Assembly: GCF_000744655.1 (NCBI RefSeq)
Contig: NZ_JQMJ01000004.1
Coordinates: 1,674,001 to 1,738,000 of the forward strand
Origin: Streptacidiphilus rugosus AM-16
GTDB taxonomy: Bacteria > Actinomycetota > Actinomycetes > Streptomycetales > Streptomycetaceae
Length of the DNA stretch: 64,000 nt
Reading direction: 5' to 3'
Part shown: positions 44,548 to 53,120 of the stretch, in pieces
Numbering within the stretch: the first letter of the stretch is position 1
Layout: each line of letters starts with the position of its first letter
Position numbers and translations under genes: made by a program
The notes under the pieces: model-generated
What the model was told of the DNA's origin: nothing
The model's database searches: none
The model's input: only the letters and a program-made list of their open reading frames with translations

Positions 44548-45722
44548 CGTGCGTTCTCCATCGGGGCGAGTGGAACGACGACGCCGGGGAGTTCTGCGGT
44601 GAGGTGGGTCAGCCCTGCCGTCTCCAGCAGCAGCTCCACCGCGTCGACGCCCCACCGCGCGGGGACGGCGGATTCGGAGCGTATCGCCCGGTCCAGCAGC
44701 GGGGCCAACTCGGCGTGCGTACGCGCCCAGGGAGCCACACCCGCCTGGTCCAGTGCGGCGGCGTTGGTGAGGCCGTGGCCGGGGATGGAACGGTAGGTGA
44801 CGACGGGCACGCCGGAGGCGACGGCCTCCAGCACGGTGATGCCGCCGGCGTTCTGCACCAGCACGTCGGCCGCGTGCATCAGGCCGGGCATGTCGTCCAC
44901 CCAGCCGAGCGCCGTCACGCCGGCCGCGAGCAGCCGCTCGCGCAGCACCTCGTTGCGGCCGCAGACGACCACGCAGGTCAGCCGGGGATCGGCGGCCTCG
45001 ACGTCGGCCACGGTGTGCTCCAGCTCGCCGGCGCCCCAGGAGCCGCCGACCAGCAGCGCGATCTTCCCTTCGTGCGGCAGGCCCCAGCGCTGCCGGGCAG
45101 AAGCGCGCGACGCCTTGGTGACCGGGGTGAACCGGCGGTCCACCAGCGGCGAGACCACGTGCACGTCACGGCAGGCGACCTGCTCCGCCTGCTCGGCCGG
45201 GATGGTGTGCACGGCGAGGTGCGCGTCCACGTCGGGCGCGGCCCAGAGCCGGTGCACGGAGAAGTCGGTCAGGTAGGTGTGCACCCGCTGGGTGATCTTC
45301 CCGCGACGGCGCAGCCGGCCGAGCACCTGACTGGCCAGCGGGTAGGTGGAGACGACGATCCGCGTGTCGTCGGGCAGCGCGCGGCGCATGGCCCGGCCGG
45401 CCAGCCAGCTGAACAGCATGGCCTGGCCGTTCATCATCCGCTGGTTGTCGAGGCCGCCGTAGAGCAGCTTCCAGGTCCACGGGGCGCGCTCGAGCATGGC
45501 GTGGTAGGTGCCGACGAAGATCCGCCCGCTCGGTCCGGGCAGCAGGTCGAGGAAGTCGTACCGGTCGACGGTCAGACCCGCCTCGGCCAGCCGGCACTCC
45601 AGCTCCTTGGCGACCGCGTCGTGGCCCGCGCCGACGCTCGCGGAGACGATCACCGCACGGGGCGGGGTCGCGCGGCCGGGGGTGCTGCGGCGCTGGAGCG
45701 GAAGGCGGATCAGTCGGCCCAT
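44544..45722 (-). CDS. MGDG-synthase/MurG-type glycosyltransferase
   Basis: The 392-residue GT-B enzyme has an N-terminal diacylglycerol-glucosyltransferase-like domain (RAVIVSASVGAGHDAVAKELECRL, GTYHAMLERAPWTWKLLYGG) and a donor-binding C-terminal half (GKIALLVGGSWGAGELEHT, DVLVQNAGGITVLEAVASGVPVVTYRSIPGHGLTNA). Such enzymes add a sugar to diacylglycerol or lipid II-like acceptors at the membrane. ATG 45722 is taken, since the shorter N-terminus fits the family. It is first in a two-gene operon with the deacetylase. Confidence 0.87.
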   Translation of the reverse strand: MGRLIRLPLQRRSTPGRATPPRAVIVSASVGAGHDAVAKELECRLAEAGLTVDRYDFLDLLPGPSGRIFVGTYHAMLERAPWTWKLLYGGLDNQRMMNGQAMLFSWLAGRAMRRALPDDTRIVVSTYPLASQVLGRLRRRGKITQRVHTYLTDFSVHRLWAAPDVDAHLAVHTIPAEQAEQVACRDVHVVSPLVDRRFTPVTKASRASARQRWGLPHEGKIALLVGGSWGAGELEHTVADVEAADPRLTCVVVCGRNEVLRERLLAAGVTALGWVDDMPGLMHAADVLVQNAGGITVLEAVASGVPVVTYRSIPGHGLTNAAALDQAGVAPWARTHAELAPLLDRAIRSESAVPARWGVDAVELLLETAGLTHLTAELPGVVVPLAPMENAR

Positions 45723-46043
45723 GGTGTCGGGAGTCCTCGTCGGATCGGTCGGACATGGGAGATGCAAGCGGCAGGTTCCAAGCTATTGAGCGATCAGCCG
45801 CCGGAAGAGCGCCCGCAGGATGATTGGCCGCCCCCCGATCCGTAGTCCTGCCGGGTATGCCGACGGCCGATGTACTTCGTTGGGAGTACGCGGGGCCTCA
45901 GGGTCGCCCCCAGGGAGGAGGCGGGCCCGCTTCTGCTCCTTTGCGCCCCCGGAGCGCCCTGTCGCCGGACGATCACCCCGCGTCACAGTGGGCAGGTCGG
46001 TTCGCCGACGTACGACACGGCGCACGGAGGGTCGGGAGCGCGC
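45723..46043. promoter_or_regulatory. divergent promoter region with a small hairpin
   Basis: The 321-bp gap between the glycosyltransferase and DUF5134 genes contains GTACT (45872-45876) and AGTAC (45885-45889) around an 8-base loop, in a T-rich patch. Otherwise I see nothing definite; no open frame with good codon use is present. Confidence 0.4.
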
Positions 46044-46634
46044 ATGATGCCGGACGGTGGGGTGCTGACCTGGATGCTGGTCCTGCTCAGCGCGGGCACG
46101 GGAACCTACTGCACGGCCCGCTTCTGCCTGCGCCGCTCGGCCCCGCGCGCGGACCGCGCGGCGGACGCCACCGAGGCGGTGATGGCGCTGGGCATGGCGG
46201 CGATGGCGGCCGGGCTGCGGGCCCCTACGGGTCTGTGGGTCGGCGTCTTCGGGTCGGCCGCGCTCGCCTCCCTGGCCGCGGCGGCGCTGGCGCGCGGCCA
46301 CCGGGCGCATCACGGCTACCACGTGGTCGGACACGCGGCGATGGTCTACATGGCGCTCGCCATGAGCGTCGCCCCGGCCGCGGCAGGCACCGGAGGCGGG
46401 AGCAGCATGGGCGCGATGCCGGGCATGGGCGGGCCGGGCGTCACGCACGGGGTGCCGCTGCTGACGGGCGCGCTGCTGCTCACCTTCCTCCTCCTCGCGG
46501 TCCGTTTCGGGCTGCGACTGACCGCGGCCCCCGGCGTCCGCACGGGCGGCTCGCTGCTGCACGCACCGGCGCTGCCGGACGCCTGCCGGGTCGTCATGGG
46601 GCTGGCGATGGCGACCATGCTGGCCCTGCTCTGA
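46044..46634 (+). CDS. DUF5134 family membrane protein
   Basis: ATG 46044 follows GGGAGCGCGC, giving 196 residues. Five or six spans with a Met/Gly-rich loop (GGGSSMGAMPGMGGPG) and conserved histidines in HRAHHGYHVVGHAAMVYMALAM match the DUF5134 family of actinobacteria. The His/Met-rich stretch suggests metal (copper) interaction, but this is inference. It precedes the M56 peptidase gene by 140 bp. Confidence 0.8.
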   Translation: MMPDGGVLTWMLVLLSAGTGTYCTARFCLRRSAPRADRAADATEAVMALGMAAMAAGLRAPTGLWVGVFGSAALASLAAAALARGHRAHHGYHVVGHAAMVYMALAMSVAPAAAGTGGGSSMGAMPGMGGPGVTHGVPLLTGALLLTFLLLAVRFGLRLTAAPGVRTGGSLLHAPALPDACRVVMGLAMATMLALL

Positions 46635-46774
46635 GCCTGCCGCGCACGGCCGTTCGTGTCCTGCGTCACTGCGTGCGGAAAGCGATTCCGCTCGGGCAGC
46701 GGACGGCATAGGTTGAGCGCGCACGCGGTGACGCGTGCGCTCCGTCCTGCCCACTCAGGAGGTACCGCACAGCG

Positions 46775-47731
46775 GTGGGAGCCCTGCCCGGACTTGTCGC
46801 CCTCGGCGCGTTGCTGGCCGTCCTCGGCCCGCGCCTGCTGGGGCGCGCCCGCTGGGCCACGCGGGAACCGGTGGTCGCACTGTGGGCCTGGCAGTGCGTG
46901 GTCGTGGGCGTCCTGCTGTGCTGCGGCTGCGCGTTGGTGCTGACCGGCGCGGCGGCCTGGCCGGCGGTCAGGGACCTGGTCTTCACCGGCGCCCCCGCGG
47001 GCGTGGAGGCGGCATACGGCTTCCCGCTGGCCCGCCCGTGGGCGGTGGCGGCGGCGTTCCTCTTCCTGGTCGGCGGCGTGCGGACGGCACTGGCTCTCGC
47101 CTACGAGCTGGCCGGCGCGCGGGCGACCCGCCGCCACCGGCAGCAGCAGCTGTCCCGGCAGGCTCCCGACCTGCACCCGGAGCTGCGGGCGGCCGCCGCG
47201 CCGGGCTCGGGCTCCGACTCCGGCTCGGAGCAGTTGGTCGTGGTCGAGAGCGAGGAACCGAAAGCCTGGTCGCTGCCGGGCCCGACACCGCGCCTGGTCG
47301 TCACCACGGGCGCGCTGCGACGGCTGAGCAACCGTGAGCTGGACGCCCTGCTGGCACACGAGCGGGGGCACGTCCGGGCCCGGCACCACTGGCTGCTGTC
47401 GGCGGCGGAGGCGCTGCTGGCGGGCTTTCCCGGGGTGCGGCTCTTCGCGCACTTCCGCGACCAGGTGGGCCGCCTGGTCGAACTGGCCGCGGACGACTCC
47501 GCGGCCCGTCGGCACGGGCGTCTGGCGACGGCGATCGCGCTGGTCGAACTGAACCCGGACACGGCGTGCCCGCATCCGCTGGCGCAGATCCCGGCCCGCG
47601 TCGACCGCCTCCTCGGAGGCGCCCCGCGCCTCCGCGCCCCTTACCGCCTCGCCCTCACCACCGCAGCCCTCGCCCTCGCCCTCACCCCCTTGGCCCTCTC
47701 CTTCGCCCCGGGCCTCTCCGCCCTGCGGTAG
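46775..47731 (+). CDS. M56/M48-type membrane metallopeptidase
   Basis: The 318-residue protein has four spans and a zinc site HERGH at 195-199, with the third ligand Glu236 in ELAADDSA. This is the BlaR1/MecR1-like M56 peptidase arrangement, without the beta-lactam sensor domain. A linker of about 45 residues (residues 120-165) precedes the catalytic part. No BlaI-type repressor gene is adjacent, although such pairing is common. GTG 46775 is preceded by AGGAGG at a long distance (about 12 bases). Confidence 0.85.
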   Translation: MGALPGLVALGALLAVLGPRLLGRARWATREPVVALWAWQCVVVGVLLCCGCALVLTGAAAWPAVRDLVFTGAPAGVEAAYGFPLARPWAVAAAFLFLVGGVRTALALAYELAGARATRRHRQQQLSRQAPDLHPELRAAAAPGSGSDSGSEQLVVVESEEPKAWSLPGPTPRLVVTTGALRRLSNRELDALLAHERGHVRARHHWLLSAAEALLAGFPGVRLFAHFRDQVGRLVELAADDSAARRHGRLATAIALVELNPDTACPHPLAQIPARVDRLLGGAPRLRAPYRLALTTAALALALTPLALSFAPGLSALR

Positions 47732-47856
47732 TTGCACCACCAGGGGCGCGAGGAACTGCGCGAGAAACCACCCGATGCGGATGGCCCTGCGCATTGAGGA
47801 CCATACGCTCGCCGGTGGCTTCTCGCGCAGTTCCCCGCGCCCCCGAAGTAGTGCAG
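47731..47856. repeat. palindromic intergenic repeat, copy G (complete)
   Basis: This has left arm GTTGCACCACCAGGGGCGCG, centre ATGCGGATGGCCCTG ... GGACCATACGC and right arm GGTGGCTTCTCGCGCAGTTCCCCGCGCCCC. The left end touches the stop codon of the M56 peptidase gene. It is the only complete copy lying between two genes of the same direction. Confidence 0.82.
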
Positions 47857-47993
47857 CCGACCCCTTGGTGAGAAGTACCGCGCCCCGGGCCGAGGGCGGT
47901 GCGAAGACGGTCGTCCCCCAGGCCATTCTCAGACGCGCGCGCTACAGTTCCCGCGAGGGGCTGGTGACGGCTCGTGACTATGGGGGCATCCCC

Positions 47994-48899
47994 GTGACGG
48001 TGTTTCTGCTCGGCGTGGGCGCTGCCTGCCTGCTCGGCCTCGGGTTCGTGCTGCAGCAGCACGCAGCACGGCGGGCGCCGCGCTCGCAGCTGCTGTCGTA
48101 CCGGTTGCTGCTGGGCCTCATGCGTTCGCGCGAATGGCTGTGCGGGATCGCGTTCATGATCTGTGGCCAGATCCTCAGCGCGATGGCGCTCAGCGCCGGG
48201 CGGGTGTCGCTCGTCGAGCCGCTTCTCGCGACGAACCTGCTGTTCGCGATGGCGCTCGCCAGACGGATCACCAGACAGACGCTCGGCGCGTCCGGGTGGG
48301 GCGGCGTGGTGCTGCTCGCGGTCGGGGTGAGTGTGTTCATCCTCAGCGGACAGCCGGACGGCGGCGGCACCGAGAAGGGCGCGCTGCGCCACTGGCTGGT
48401 GTTCGGCGTCGTCGCCGGACTGGCCCTGTTGCTGGTCTCGCTCGCCAAGCGGCTGCCCCTGCTGCGCGAGGCGACCCTGCTCGCCCTCGCCGCCGGTCTG
48501 CTCTACGGACTGCAGGACGCGCTCACCCGAACGGCCGGGCTGCGGCTGGACCACGGCGGGCTCGGCCTGCTGCTGCGCAGCTGGCAGGTGTACGCCGTGG
48601 TGGTCATCGGGGTGATCGGGCTGATCCTGGTGCAGAGCGCGTTCGAGTCCGCGCCGTTGAAGATGTCGCTGCCGGCGCTGACCGCCGCCCAGCCGCTGGC
48701 CGGGATCGCCTGCGGGGTCGGCTTCCTCGGGGACCGGCTCCAGCTGACCACGGGCGCGCTGGCCGGCGAGACGCTCGGGCTGGTCTGCATCGTGGTCGGC
48801 GTGGTCGTGATCGGTCGCCACCCCGCCCTGCCGGACGCCTGCCTGGAGGAGGCGCTGCGGGCCGCGGGCGAGGGGGACCGGGAGATGACCTACAGGTAG
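47994..48899 (+). CDS. DMT superfamily transporter
   Basis: GTG 47994 follows GGGGGCATC, giving 301 residues. Nine or ten spans in two halves are seen (LLGVGAACLLGLGFVLQQHAARRAP at the start; LPALTAAQPLAGIACGVGFLGDRLQ near the end). The plan fits drug/metabolite transporters of the EamA or NIPA-like type. Conserved charged residues in the membrane are few (REWLCGIAF, SLVEPLLATNLLFA). The substrate is unknown. Its 3' end overlaps the convergent TrmO gene by 10 bp. Confidence 0.82.
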   Translation: MTVFLLGVGAACLLGLGFVLQQHAARRAPRSQLLSYRLLLGLMRSREWLCGIAFMICGQILSAMALSAGRVSLVEPLLATNLLFAMALARRITRQTLGASGWGGVVLLAVGVSVFILSGQPDGGGTEKGALRHWLVFGVVAGLALLLVSLAKRLPLLREATLLALAAGLLYGLQDALTRTAGLRLDHGGLGLLLRSWQVYAVVVIGVIGLILVQSAFESAPLKMSLPALTAAQPLAGIACGVGFLGDRLQLTTGALAGETLGLVCIVVGVVVIGRHPALPDACLEEALRAAGEGDREMTYR

Positions 48900-49354
48900 T
48901 ACTCGCCCATCAGCTCCGTCGCCCACTCGGGCTGACGGACCTCGCCGCGCGGGCCGAACTCGCGCATCCACGGCTTGAGGTCGAGCACCGGCGTGCCGTC
49001 GATCGCGTCCAGTCCGCGGACGTGCAGGTCGAGGCCGTCGACCTTGACCAGTTCGCAGCGCGAGACGCCGATCCGGTTGGGCCGGTTCTTGCCGCGCTGG
49101 GCGAAGATGCCGACCAGCGGCCAGTCCTCGCGGCCGCGGGGGTGGCGGGCGCCGGTCTCGATCTTCTGCTCGGGCACCAGGTGGAAGTGGAAGACCACCT
49201 CCAGGTGCGAGAAGTCCGCGAGCCCTGCCACGGCCTCGGGGCCGTACCGCTCGGCGTCCAGCCGGATCACCGCCTGCACGGCGCCCCAGTGGTCGTCGCG
49301 GATCTCCTCGCGGCCGCTGACGACGTGGCCGACGGGCGTGACGGTGACAGACAT
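48890..49354 (-). CDS. TrmO-like tRNA t6A methyltransferase family protein
   Basis: The 154-residue protein matches the TsaA/TrmO (UPF0066) family: a beta-barrel start MSVTVTPVGHVVSG, DFSHLEVVFHFHLVP, RPNRIGVSRCELVKVDGLDLHVRGLDAIDGTPVLDLKPW. E. coli TrmO methylates N6 of t6A37 in tRNA using SAM. It is shorter than the E. coli protein and lacks its C-terminal domain, as many actinobacterial members do. ATG 49354 is clear. Confidence 0.85.
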   Translation of the reverse strand: MSVTVTPVGHVVSGREEIRDDHWGAVQAVIRLDAERYGPEAVAGLADFSHLEVVFHFHLVPEQKIETGARHPRGREDWPLVGIFAQRGKNRPNRIGVSRCELVKVDGLDLHVRGLDAIDGTPVLDLKPWMREFGPRGEVRQPEWATELMGEYYL

Positions 49355-49385
49355 CCGGGCGGCTCCCTGGTCGGGTGGACGCGGT

Positions 49386-49763
49386 TCAGCCGAGGGTCTG
49401 GGCCAGCACCGCGCGGTGGGTGGGACGGGCCTCAACATAGCGGGCCCGTCCGGCCTCCGTCAGCCGGACCATGATCCCGCGCCGGTCCTCCGGGCACATC
49501 GCGCGTTCGACGAGACCGTCCTTCTCCAGCCTGGCGATCAGCCGCGACAGCGCACTCTGACTCAGGTGCACCGACGCGGCGAGGTCCTGCACCCGCAGCG
49601 CGTCCTTGCCGCCCTTGCCGAGCACCTCGACCAGGCGCTCCAGCACCTCGAACTCGCTCATGCCCAGGCCGTGCCGCTCGCCCAGTTCGCGGTCGAGCGC
49701 GCACGCCGTGGCCGCGTGGCGCGAGAGCAGGCCGCGCCAGGCCTCCACGTAGTCCTCTGTCAT
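49386..49763 (-). CDS. MarR family regulator
   Basis: The 125-residue regulator has a winged-helix core (LRVQDLAASVHLSQSALSRLIARLEKDGLVERAMCPEDRRGIMVRLTEAGRARY). It is divergent from an MFS exporter, with AT-rich dyads between the genes, the classic layout of a drug-efflux repressor. The effector is probably a small aromatic compound or drug carried by the exporter (inferred). Confidence 0.92.
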   Translation of the reverse strand: MTEDYVEAWRGLLSRHAATACALDRELGERHGLGMSEFEVLERLVEVLGKGGKDALRVQDLAASVHLSQSALSRLIARLEKDGLVERAMCPEDRRGIMVRLTEAGRARYVEARPTHRAVLAQTLG

Positions 49764-49789
49764 GCGGCCAGGCTAGCAGATGCAGCCGA

Positions 49790-49838
49790 ATTTATTGCAG
49801 CTGAATTAAATCTACTTGCATTGAATGCATGTGCATGT
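49790..49838. promoter_or_regulatory. putative MarR operators
   Basis: Two dyads lie in the AT-rich 87-bp divergent gap. TGCATTGAATGCA (49817-49829) is perfect, with 6-bp arms around G. TTTATTGCAGCTGAATTAAA (49791-49810) is imperfect around CAGCTG. Their position over both promoters suggests repression of the marR and MFS genes by MarR. Binding is inferred. Confidence 0.55.
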
Positions 49839-49850
49839 AGTGTCATCCCC

Positions 49851-51368
49851 ATGACCGCCACAGCAACCGCACCTGCCGGCAGTTCCGAACGATGGTCTCC
49901 GCGCCTGTGGGGGACGCTCGTCGTCCTCTGCGCCGCGCTCTTCCTCGACGCTCTCGACGTCTCGATGGTGGGCGTCGCCCTCCCCTCGATCCGCACCGAT
50001 CTGCACCTCAGCACCAATGCGCTCCAATGGGTGGTCAGCGGCTACGTGCTCGGCTACGGCGGCCTGCTGCTGCTCGGCGGCCGGGCCGCCGACCTGCTCG
50101 GCCGACGCCGGGTGTTCCTGATCGCGCTCGCCGTCTTCGCGGTCGCCTCGCTGCTCGGCGGACTGGTCACCAGCGGCGGACTGCTGATCGCCAGCCGCTT
50201 CGTCAAGGGCGCCGCCGCCGCGTTCACCGCACCGGCCGGGCTGTCCATCATCACCACGACCTTCGCCGAGGGCCCGGCCCGCAACCGGGCGCTCAGCATC
50301 TACACGACCTGCGGCGCCAGCGGCTTCTCGCTGGGCCTGGTGCTCAGCGGCCTGCTGACCGAGGTCGGCTGGCGCTGGACCTTCCTGCTCCCGTTCCCGC
50401 TGGCGCTGCTCGCGCTCGTCGCCGGACTGAAGCTGATCCCGCGCCAGGCGGCGCCCGCCCGTCAGGGTCGGGGCGGCTACGACCTCGCCGGCGCGGTCAC
50501 CGCGACCGCCGCGCTGCTGCTGCTCGTCTTCACCGTCACCGAGGCGCAGAGCGCCGGCTGGGCCAGTGCGCGCACCGTGCTCTCGCTGCTCGCCGTCCTC
50601 GCGCTCGGGGCCGCCTTCGTGGCGGTCGAACTGCGCAGTGCGCACCCGCTGGTGCGGCTGGGCATCCTGCGCTCGGGGTCACTGACGCGCGCCAACCTGA
50701 GCGGACTGAGCATGTTCGGTGCCTACGTCGGCTTCCAGTTCATCGCCACGCTCTACCTGCAGGCACTGCTGGGCTGGTCGGCCCTGCAGATGGCGCTCGC
50801 CTTCCTCCCGGCCGGCGCGCTGGTCGCGCTGTCGGCGACCAGGATCGGCCGGCTCGTCGACCGCTTCGGCACCACCAGGCTCCTGCTGGTCGGCTTCCCC
50901 GCGGCGGTGCTGGCCTACGCCAACTTCCTGCGGATCGGCCCGCACAGCGACTTCCCGACGGTGATCCTGCCGACGATGCTGCTGCTCGGGCTGCACTTCG
51001 CGCTGACCTTCCCCGCGCTCAACATCCAGGCGACGGCGGGCGTGGCGGACGAGGAGCAGGGGCTGGCCTCGGGCCTGGTGAACACCGCGTTCCAGATCGG
51101 CGGCGCCGTCGTGCTGGCCGTCACCACGGCCGTGGTCACCGCCGGTGGCGCGGGCGGGGCGGGCAGCATCCAGGCGCAACTGGACGGCTACCGCCACGGG
51201 GTGCTGGTGGTGCTGGGCGTCTCGGCGGCCGGGCTGGTCACCACGCTCTTCGCACTGCGCCGCCCGAAGCGGCGGACGAACTGGGGCGTTCCCGACTACC
51301 GCTCGGCGGAGGCGCCGCAGCGGGAGGAGACGGCCACGTCCGACGCCGTCTCACGGCTGCACGGGTAA
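49851..51368 (+). CDS. MFS multidrug exporter (DHA2-type)
   Basis: The 505-residue transporter has 13-14 spans of the DHA2 class: motif LDALDVSMVGVALPSIRTDL (motif D1), GYVLGYGGLLLLGGRAADLLGRRRVF (motif A) and TCGASGFSLGLVLSGLLTEVGWRWTFLLPFP (motif C). Proton-driven drug export is likely. It is divergent from the marR gene. The 3' neighbour is a TetR gene in the same direction, so it may have a second layer of control. Confidence 0.92.
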   Translation: MTATATAPAGSSERWSPRLWGTLVVLCAALFLDALDVSMVGVALPSIRTDLHLSTNALQWVVSGYVLGYGGLLLLGGRAADLLGRRRVFLIALAVFAVASLLGGLVTSGGLLIASRFVKGAAAAFTAPAGLSIITTTFAEGPARNRALSIYTTCGASGFSLGLVLSGLLTEVGWRWTFLLPFPLALLALVAGLKLIPRQAAPARQGRGGYDLAGAVTATAALLLLVFTVTEAQSAGWASARTVLSLLAVLALGAAFVAVELRSAHPLVRLGILRSGSLTRANLSGLSMFGAYVGFQFIATLYLQALLGWSALQMALAFLPAGALVALSATRIGRLVDRFGTTRLLLVGFPAAVLAYANFLRIGPHSDFPTVILPTMLLLGLHFALTFPALNIQATAGVADEEQGLASGLVNTAFQIGGAVVLAVTTAVVTAGGAGGAGSIQAQLDGYRHGVLVVLGVSAAGLVTTLFALRRPKRRTNWGVPDYRSAEAPQREETATSDAVSRLHG

Positions 51369-51435
51369 CGGGGCCGAATGGGCAGAGGGTTCGCCGATCC
51401 CCCGCGTCGGCGAACCCCACCCCTGCCGCGCGTAT

Positions 51436-51452
51436 ATTGGCGCCAGGCCAAT
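51436..51452. promoter_or_regulatory. putative operator of the TetR gene at 51468
   Basis: ATTGGC and GCCAAT form a perfect dyad with a 5-base spacer (GCCAG). It lies 15 bp before the start codon, next to a TATATTGG sequence that could be a -10 region. This position suits TetR autorepression. Confidence 0.6.
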
Positions 51453-51467
51453 GAACGCAGGAGCACC

Positions 51468-52106
51468 ATGTCACCACGGCGGGCGGCAGTCAACGAAGTT
51501 ATGCGGGCCCGGTCCCGCGAGCGCATCATGCAGGCCACCGTGGAGCTGATCGACCAACGCGGGTTCACCCAGGTCACCCTGGCGGACATCGCCGAGCGGG
51601 CCCAGGTGGCCCGCGGCCTGGTCTCCTACTACTTTCCCGGCAAGCGGTTCCTGCTCCAGACGGCGATGCACCGTCACATGCACCTGACCCTGGCCGCCGC
51701 GCTGCGGCCGCTGGACGACCCGGCCGATCCGGCCCACAGCACCGACCCCGACGTCTGGCTGGCCACCGCGATCGACACGATCACCGGCCTCGCCATCGAC
51801 CAATCGACGCTGATGCGCACCCATCTGGCGCTGATCCTCGCGCCGGTCGACGGCCGCTTCGTCCAGGACGACGAGCAGCGGCAACTGGGGGCGCTGCTCC
51901 AGGAGGTGCTGCGCAGGCGCGGCGCGGCCGACCCGGCCACCGAGCACGCGGTGCTGCGCAGCGCGCTGATGGGGGCCTGCATCGGCATCCTGTTGCCGGG
52001 CGCGGAGTCGCCCGTCACGCTGATCCGCGGGGACCTGTTCGCCCGCTACGGGCTGGACCCGCGCCTCGGCCCGCGCGCGGCCGCGGAGCCGGTCAGGACT
52101 CCTTGA
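51468..52106 (+). CDS. TetR family regulator
   Basis: ATG 51468 follows CAGGAGCACC, giving 212 residues. The HTH reads LIDQRGFTQVTLADIAERAQVARGLVSYYFPGKRFLLQTAMHRHM (about 25-69). The C-terminal domain resembles BetI-like regulators. It lies 99 bp after the MFS gene, with its own operator-like dyad. Its 3' end overlaps the convergent XRE gene by 14 bp. Targets besides itself are unknown. Confidence 0.88.
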   Translation: MSPRRAAVNEVMRARSRERIMQATVELIDQRGFTQVTLADIAERAQVARGLVSYYFPGKRFLLQTAMHRHMHLTLAAALRPLDDPADPAHSTDPDVWLATAIDTITGLAIDQSTLMRTHLALILAPVDGRFVQDDEQRQLGALLQEVLRRRGAADPATEHAVLRSALMGACIGILLPGAESPVTLIRGDLFARYGLDPRLGPRAAAEPVRTP

Positions 52107-52956
52107 GCAGCCCGGTCAGCAGCTCGACGGTCTGCTCGGGCGTCTGGCTGTCGACGCTGAGCCGCTCCATCACCTGGACATAGGCGTCCACGTCGTCACG
52201 CTTGTCCAAATACAGTGCACTGGTGAGCTGTTCGAGATAGACGACGTCCGGCAGGTCCTGCTCGGGGAAGCGCAGGATGGTGAACGCGCCCGTCTCGGCC
52301 GCGTGGCCGCCGAAGCGGAACGGCATCACCTGGAGCACGACGCCGGGCAGCTCGGCCATCTCGATCAGGTGCTGCACCTGGGCCCGCATCACGGCGGGTC
52401 CGCCGATGGGGCGGCGCAGCGCGGCCTCGTCGATCACCGCCCACAGGCGCGGCCCCCCGCCGTCGGTGATCATGCGCTTGCGGCGCATCCGCAGGTCGAC
52501 GCGGTGCTCGATCTCCTCGGACTGCATGTGCGGCCGATTCAGCCCCATGATGGAGCGCGCGTAGTCGGCGGTCTGCAGCAGGCCGGGAATGAACTGCACC
52601 TCGTAGGTGCGGATCAGAGCCGCCGACTCCTCCAGACCGACGTAGGTCTGGAACCAGTTCGGCATCGCGTCGCTGAAACTGTGCCACCAGCCGTTCTGGT
52701 TCGCCTCACGGACGAGGGTGAGCAGCTGACCGCGCTCGGACTCGTCGACGCCGTACAGACTCAGCAGATCCACCACGTCGCGCTCCTTGAAGCTGACGCG
52801 CCCCAACTCCATGCGACTGATCTTCGACTCGGAAGCACGGATCGTGTAGCCGGCGTCCTCGCGGGAGATGCCCTTGGCTTCGCGGAGGCGGCGCAGTTGG
52901 GAGCCGAGGAGGATGCGGCGCACCATCGAACCGCCCCCCGGCTGAACCGTGGTCAT
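52093..52956 (-). CDS. XRE regulator with DUF5753 domain (WhiJ-like)
   Basis: ATG 52956 follows GGAGG eight bases upstream, giving 287 residues. An N-terminal HTH (LGSQLRRLREAKGISREDAGYTIRASESKISRMELGRVSF, about 18-57) is followed by the DUF5753 domain (PNWFQTYVGLEESAALIRTYEVQFIPGLLQTADYARSIM onwards). This pair defines the large WhiJ/AbaA-type family of Streptomyces. Such regulators act with small DUF397 proteins to control development and antibiotic genes. Here the ATPase and the DUF397 gene are close by, making a classic trio. Confidence 0.93.
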   Translation of the reverse strand: MTTVQPGGGSMVRRILLGSQLRRLREAKGISREDAGYTIRASESKISRMELGRVSFKERDVVDLLSLYGVDESERGQLLTLVREANQNGWWHSFSDAMPNWFQTYVGLEESAALIRTYEVQFIPGLLQTADYARSIMGLNRPHMQSEEIEHRVDLRMRRKRMITDGGGPRLWAVIDEAALRRPIGGPAVMRAQVQHLIEMAELPGVVLQVMPFRFGGHAAETGAFTILRFPEQDLPDVVYLEQLTSALYLDKRDDVDAYVQVMERLSVDSQTPEQTVELLTGLLKES

Positions 52957-52981
52957 TCTGTCGAACCTCCACCCGCTGGCA

Positions 52982-53013
52982 ACAGTGCACAGTCTGCCAC
53001 TGTGCGGCACTGT
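52982..53013. promoter_or_regulatory. repeat boxes upstream of the XRE gene
   Basis: ACAGTGCACAGT (52982-52993) is followed by ACTGTGCGGCACTGT (52999-53013), its inverse with a three-base enlargement of the centre. Both share a GTGCAC-like core with the boxes upstream of the ATPase and DUF397 genes. They lie 26-57 bp from the XRE start codon, fitting autoregulation. Confidence 0.5.
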
Positions 53014-53120
53014 CCGGGCGCGCATCGTGCCCGCTTGCACACGCGCTGGTCAAGACAGTGGGACGGATCCCGCCGATCACTGCGCTGTGCGATCGTCAGA
53101 CTACTCGCTGCACTGGAATC

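Noticed and set aside
52093..52106. Possible start or stop error because TetR and XRE genes overlap
   Set aside because: A 14-bp convergent overlap of stops is common in this genome (also at 48890-48899). Both ends fit their families.
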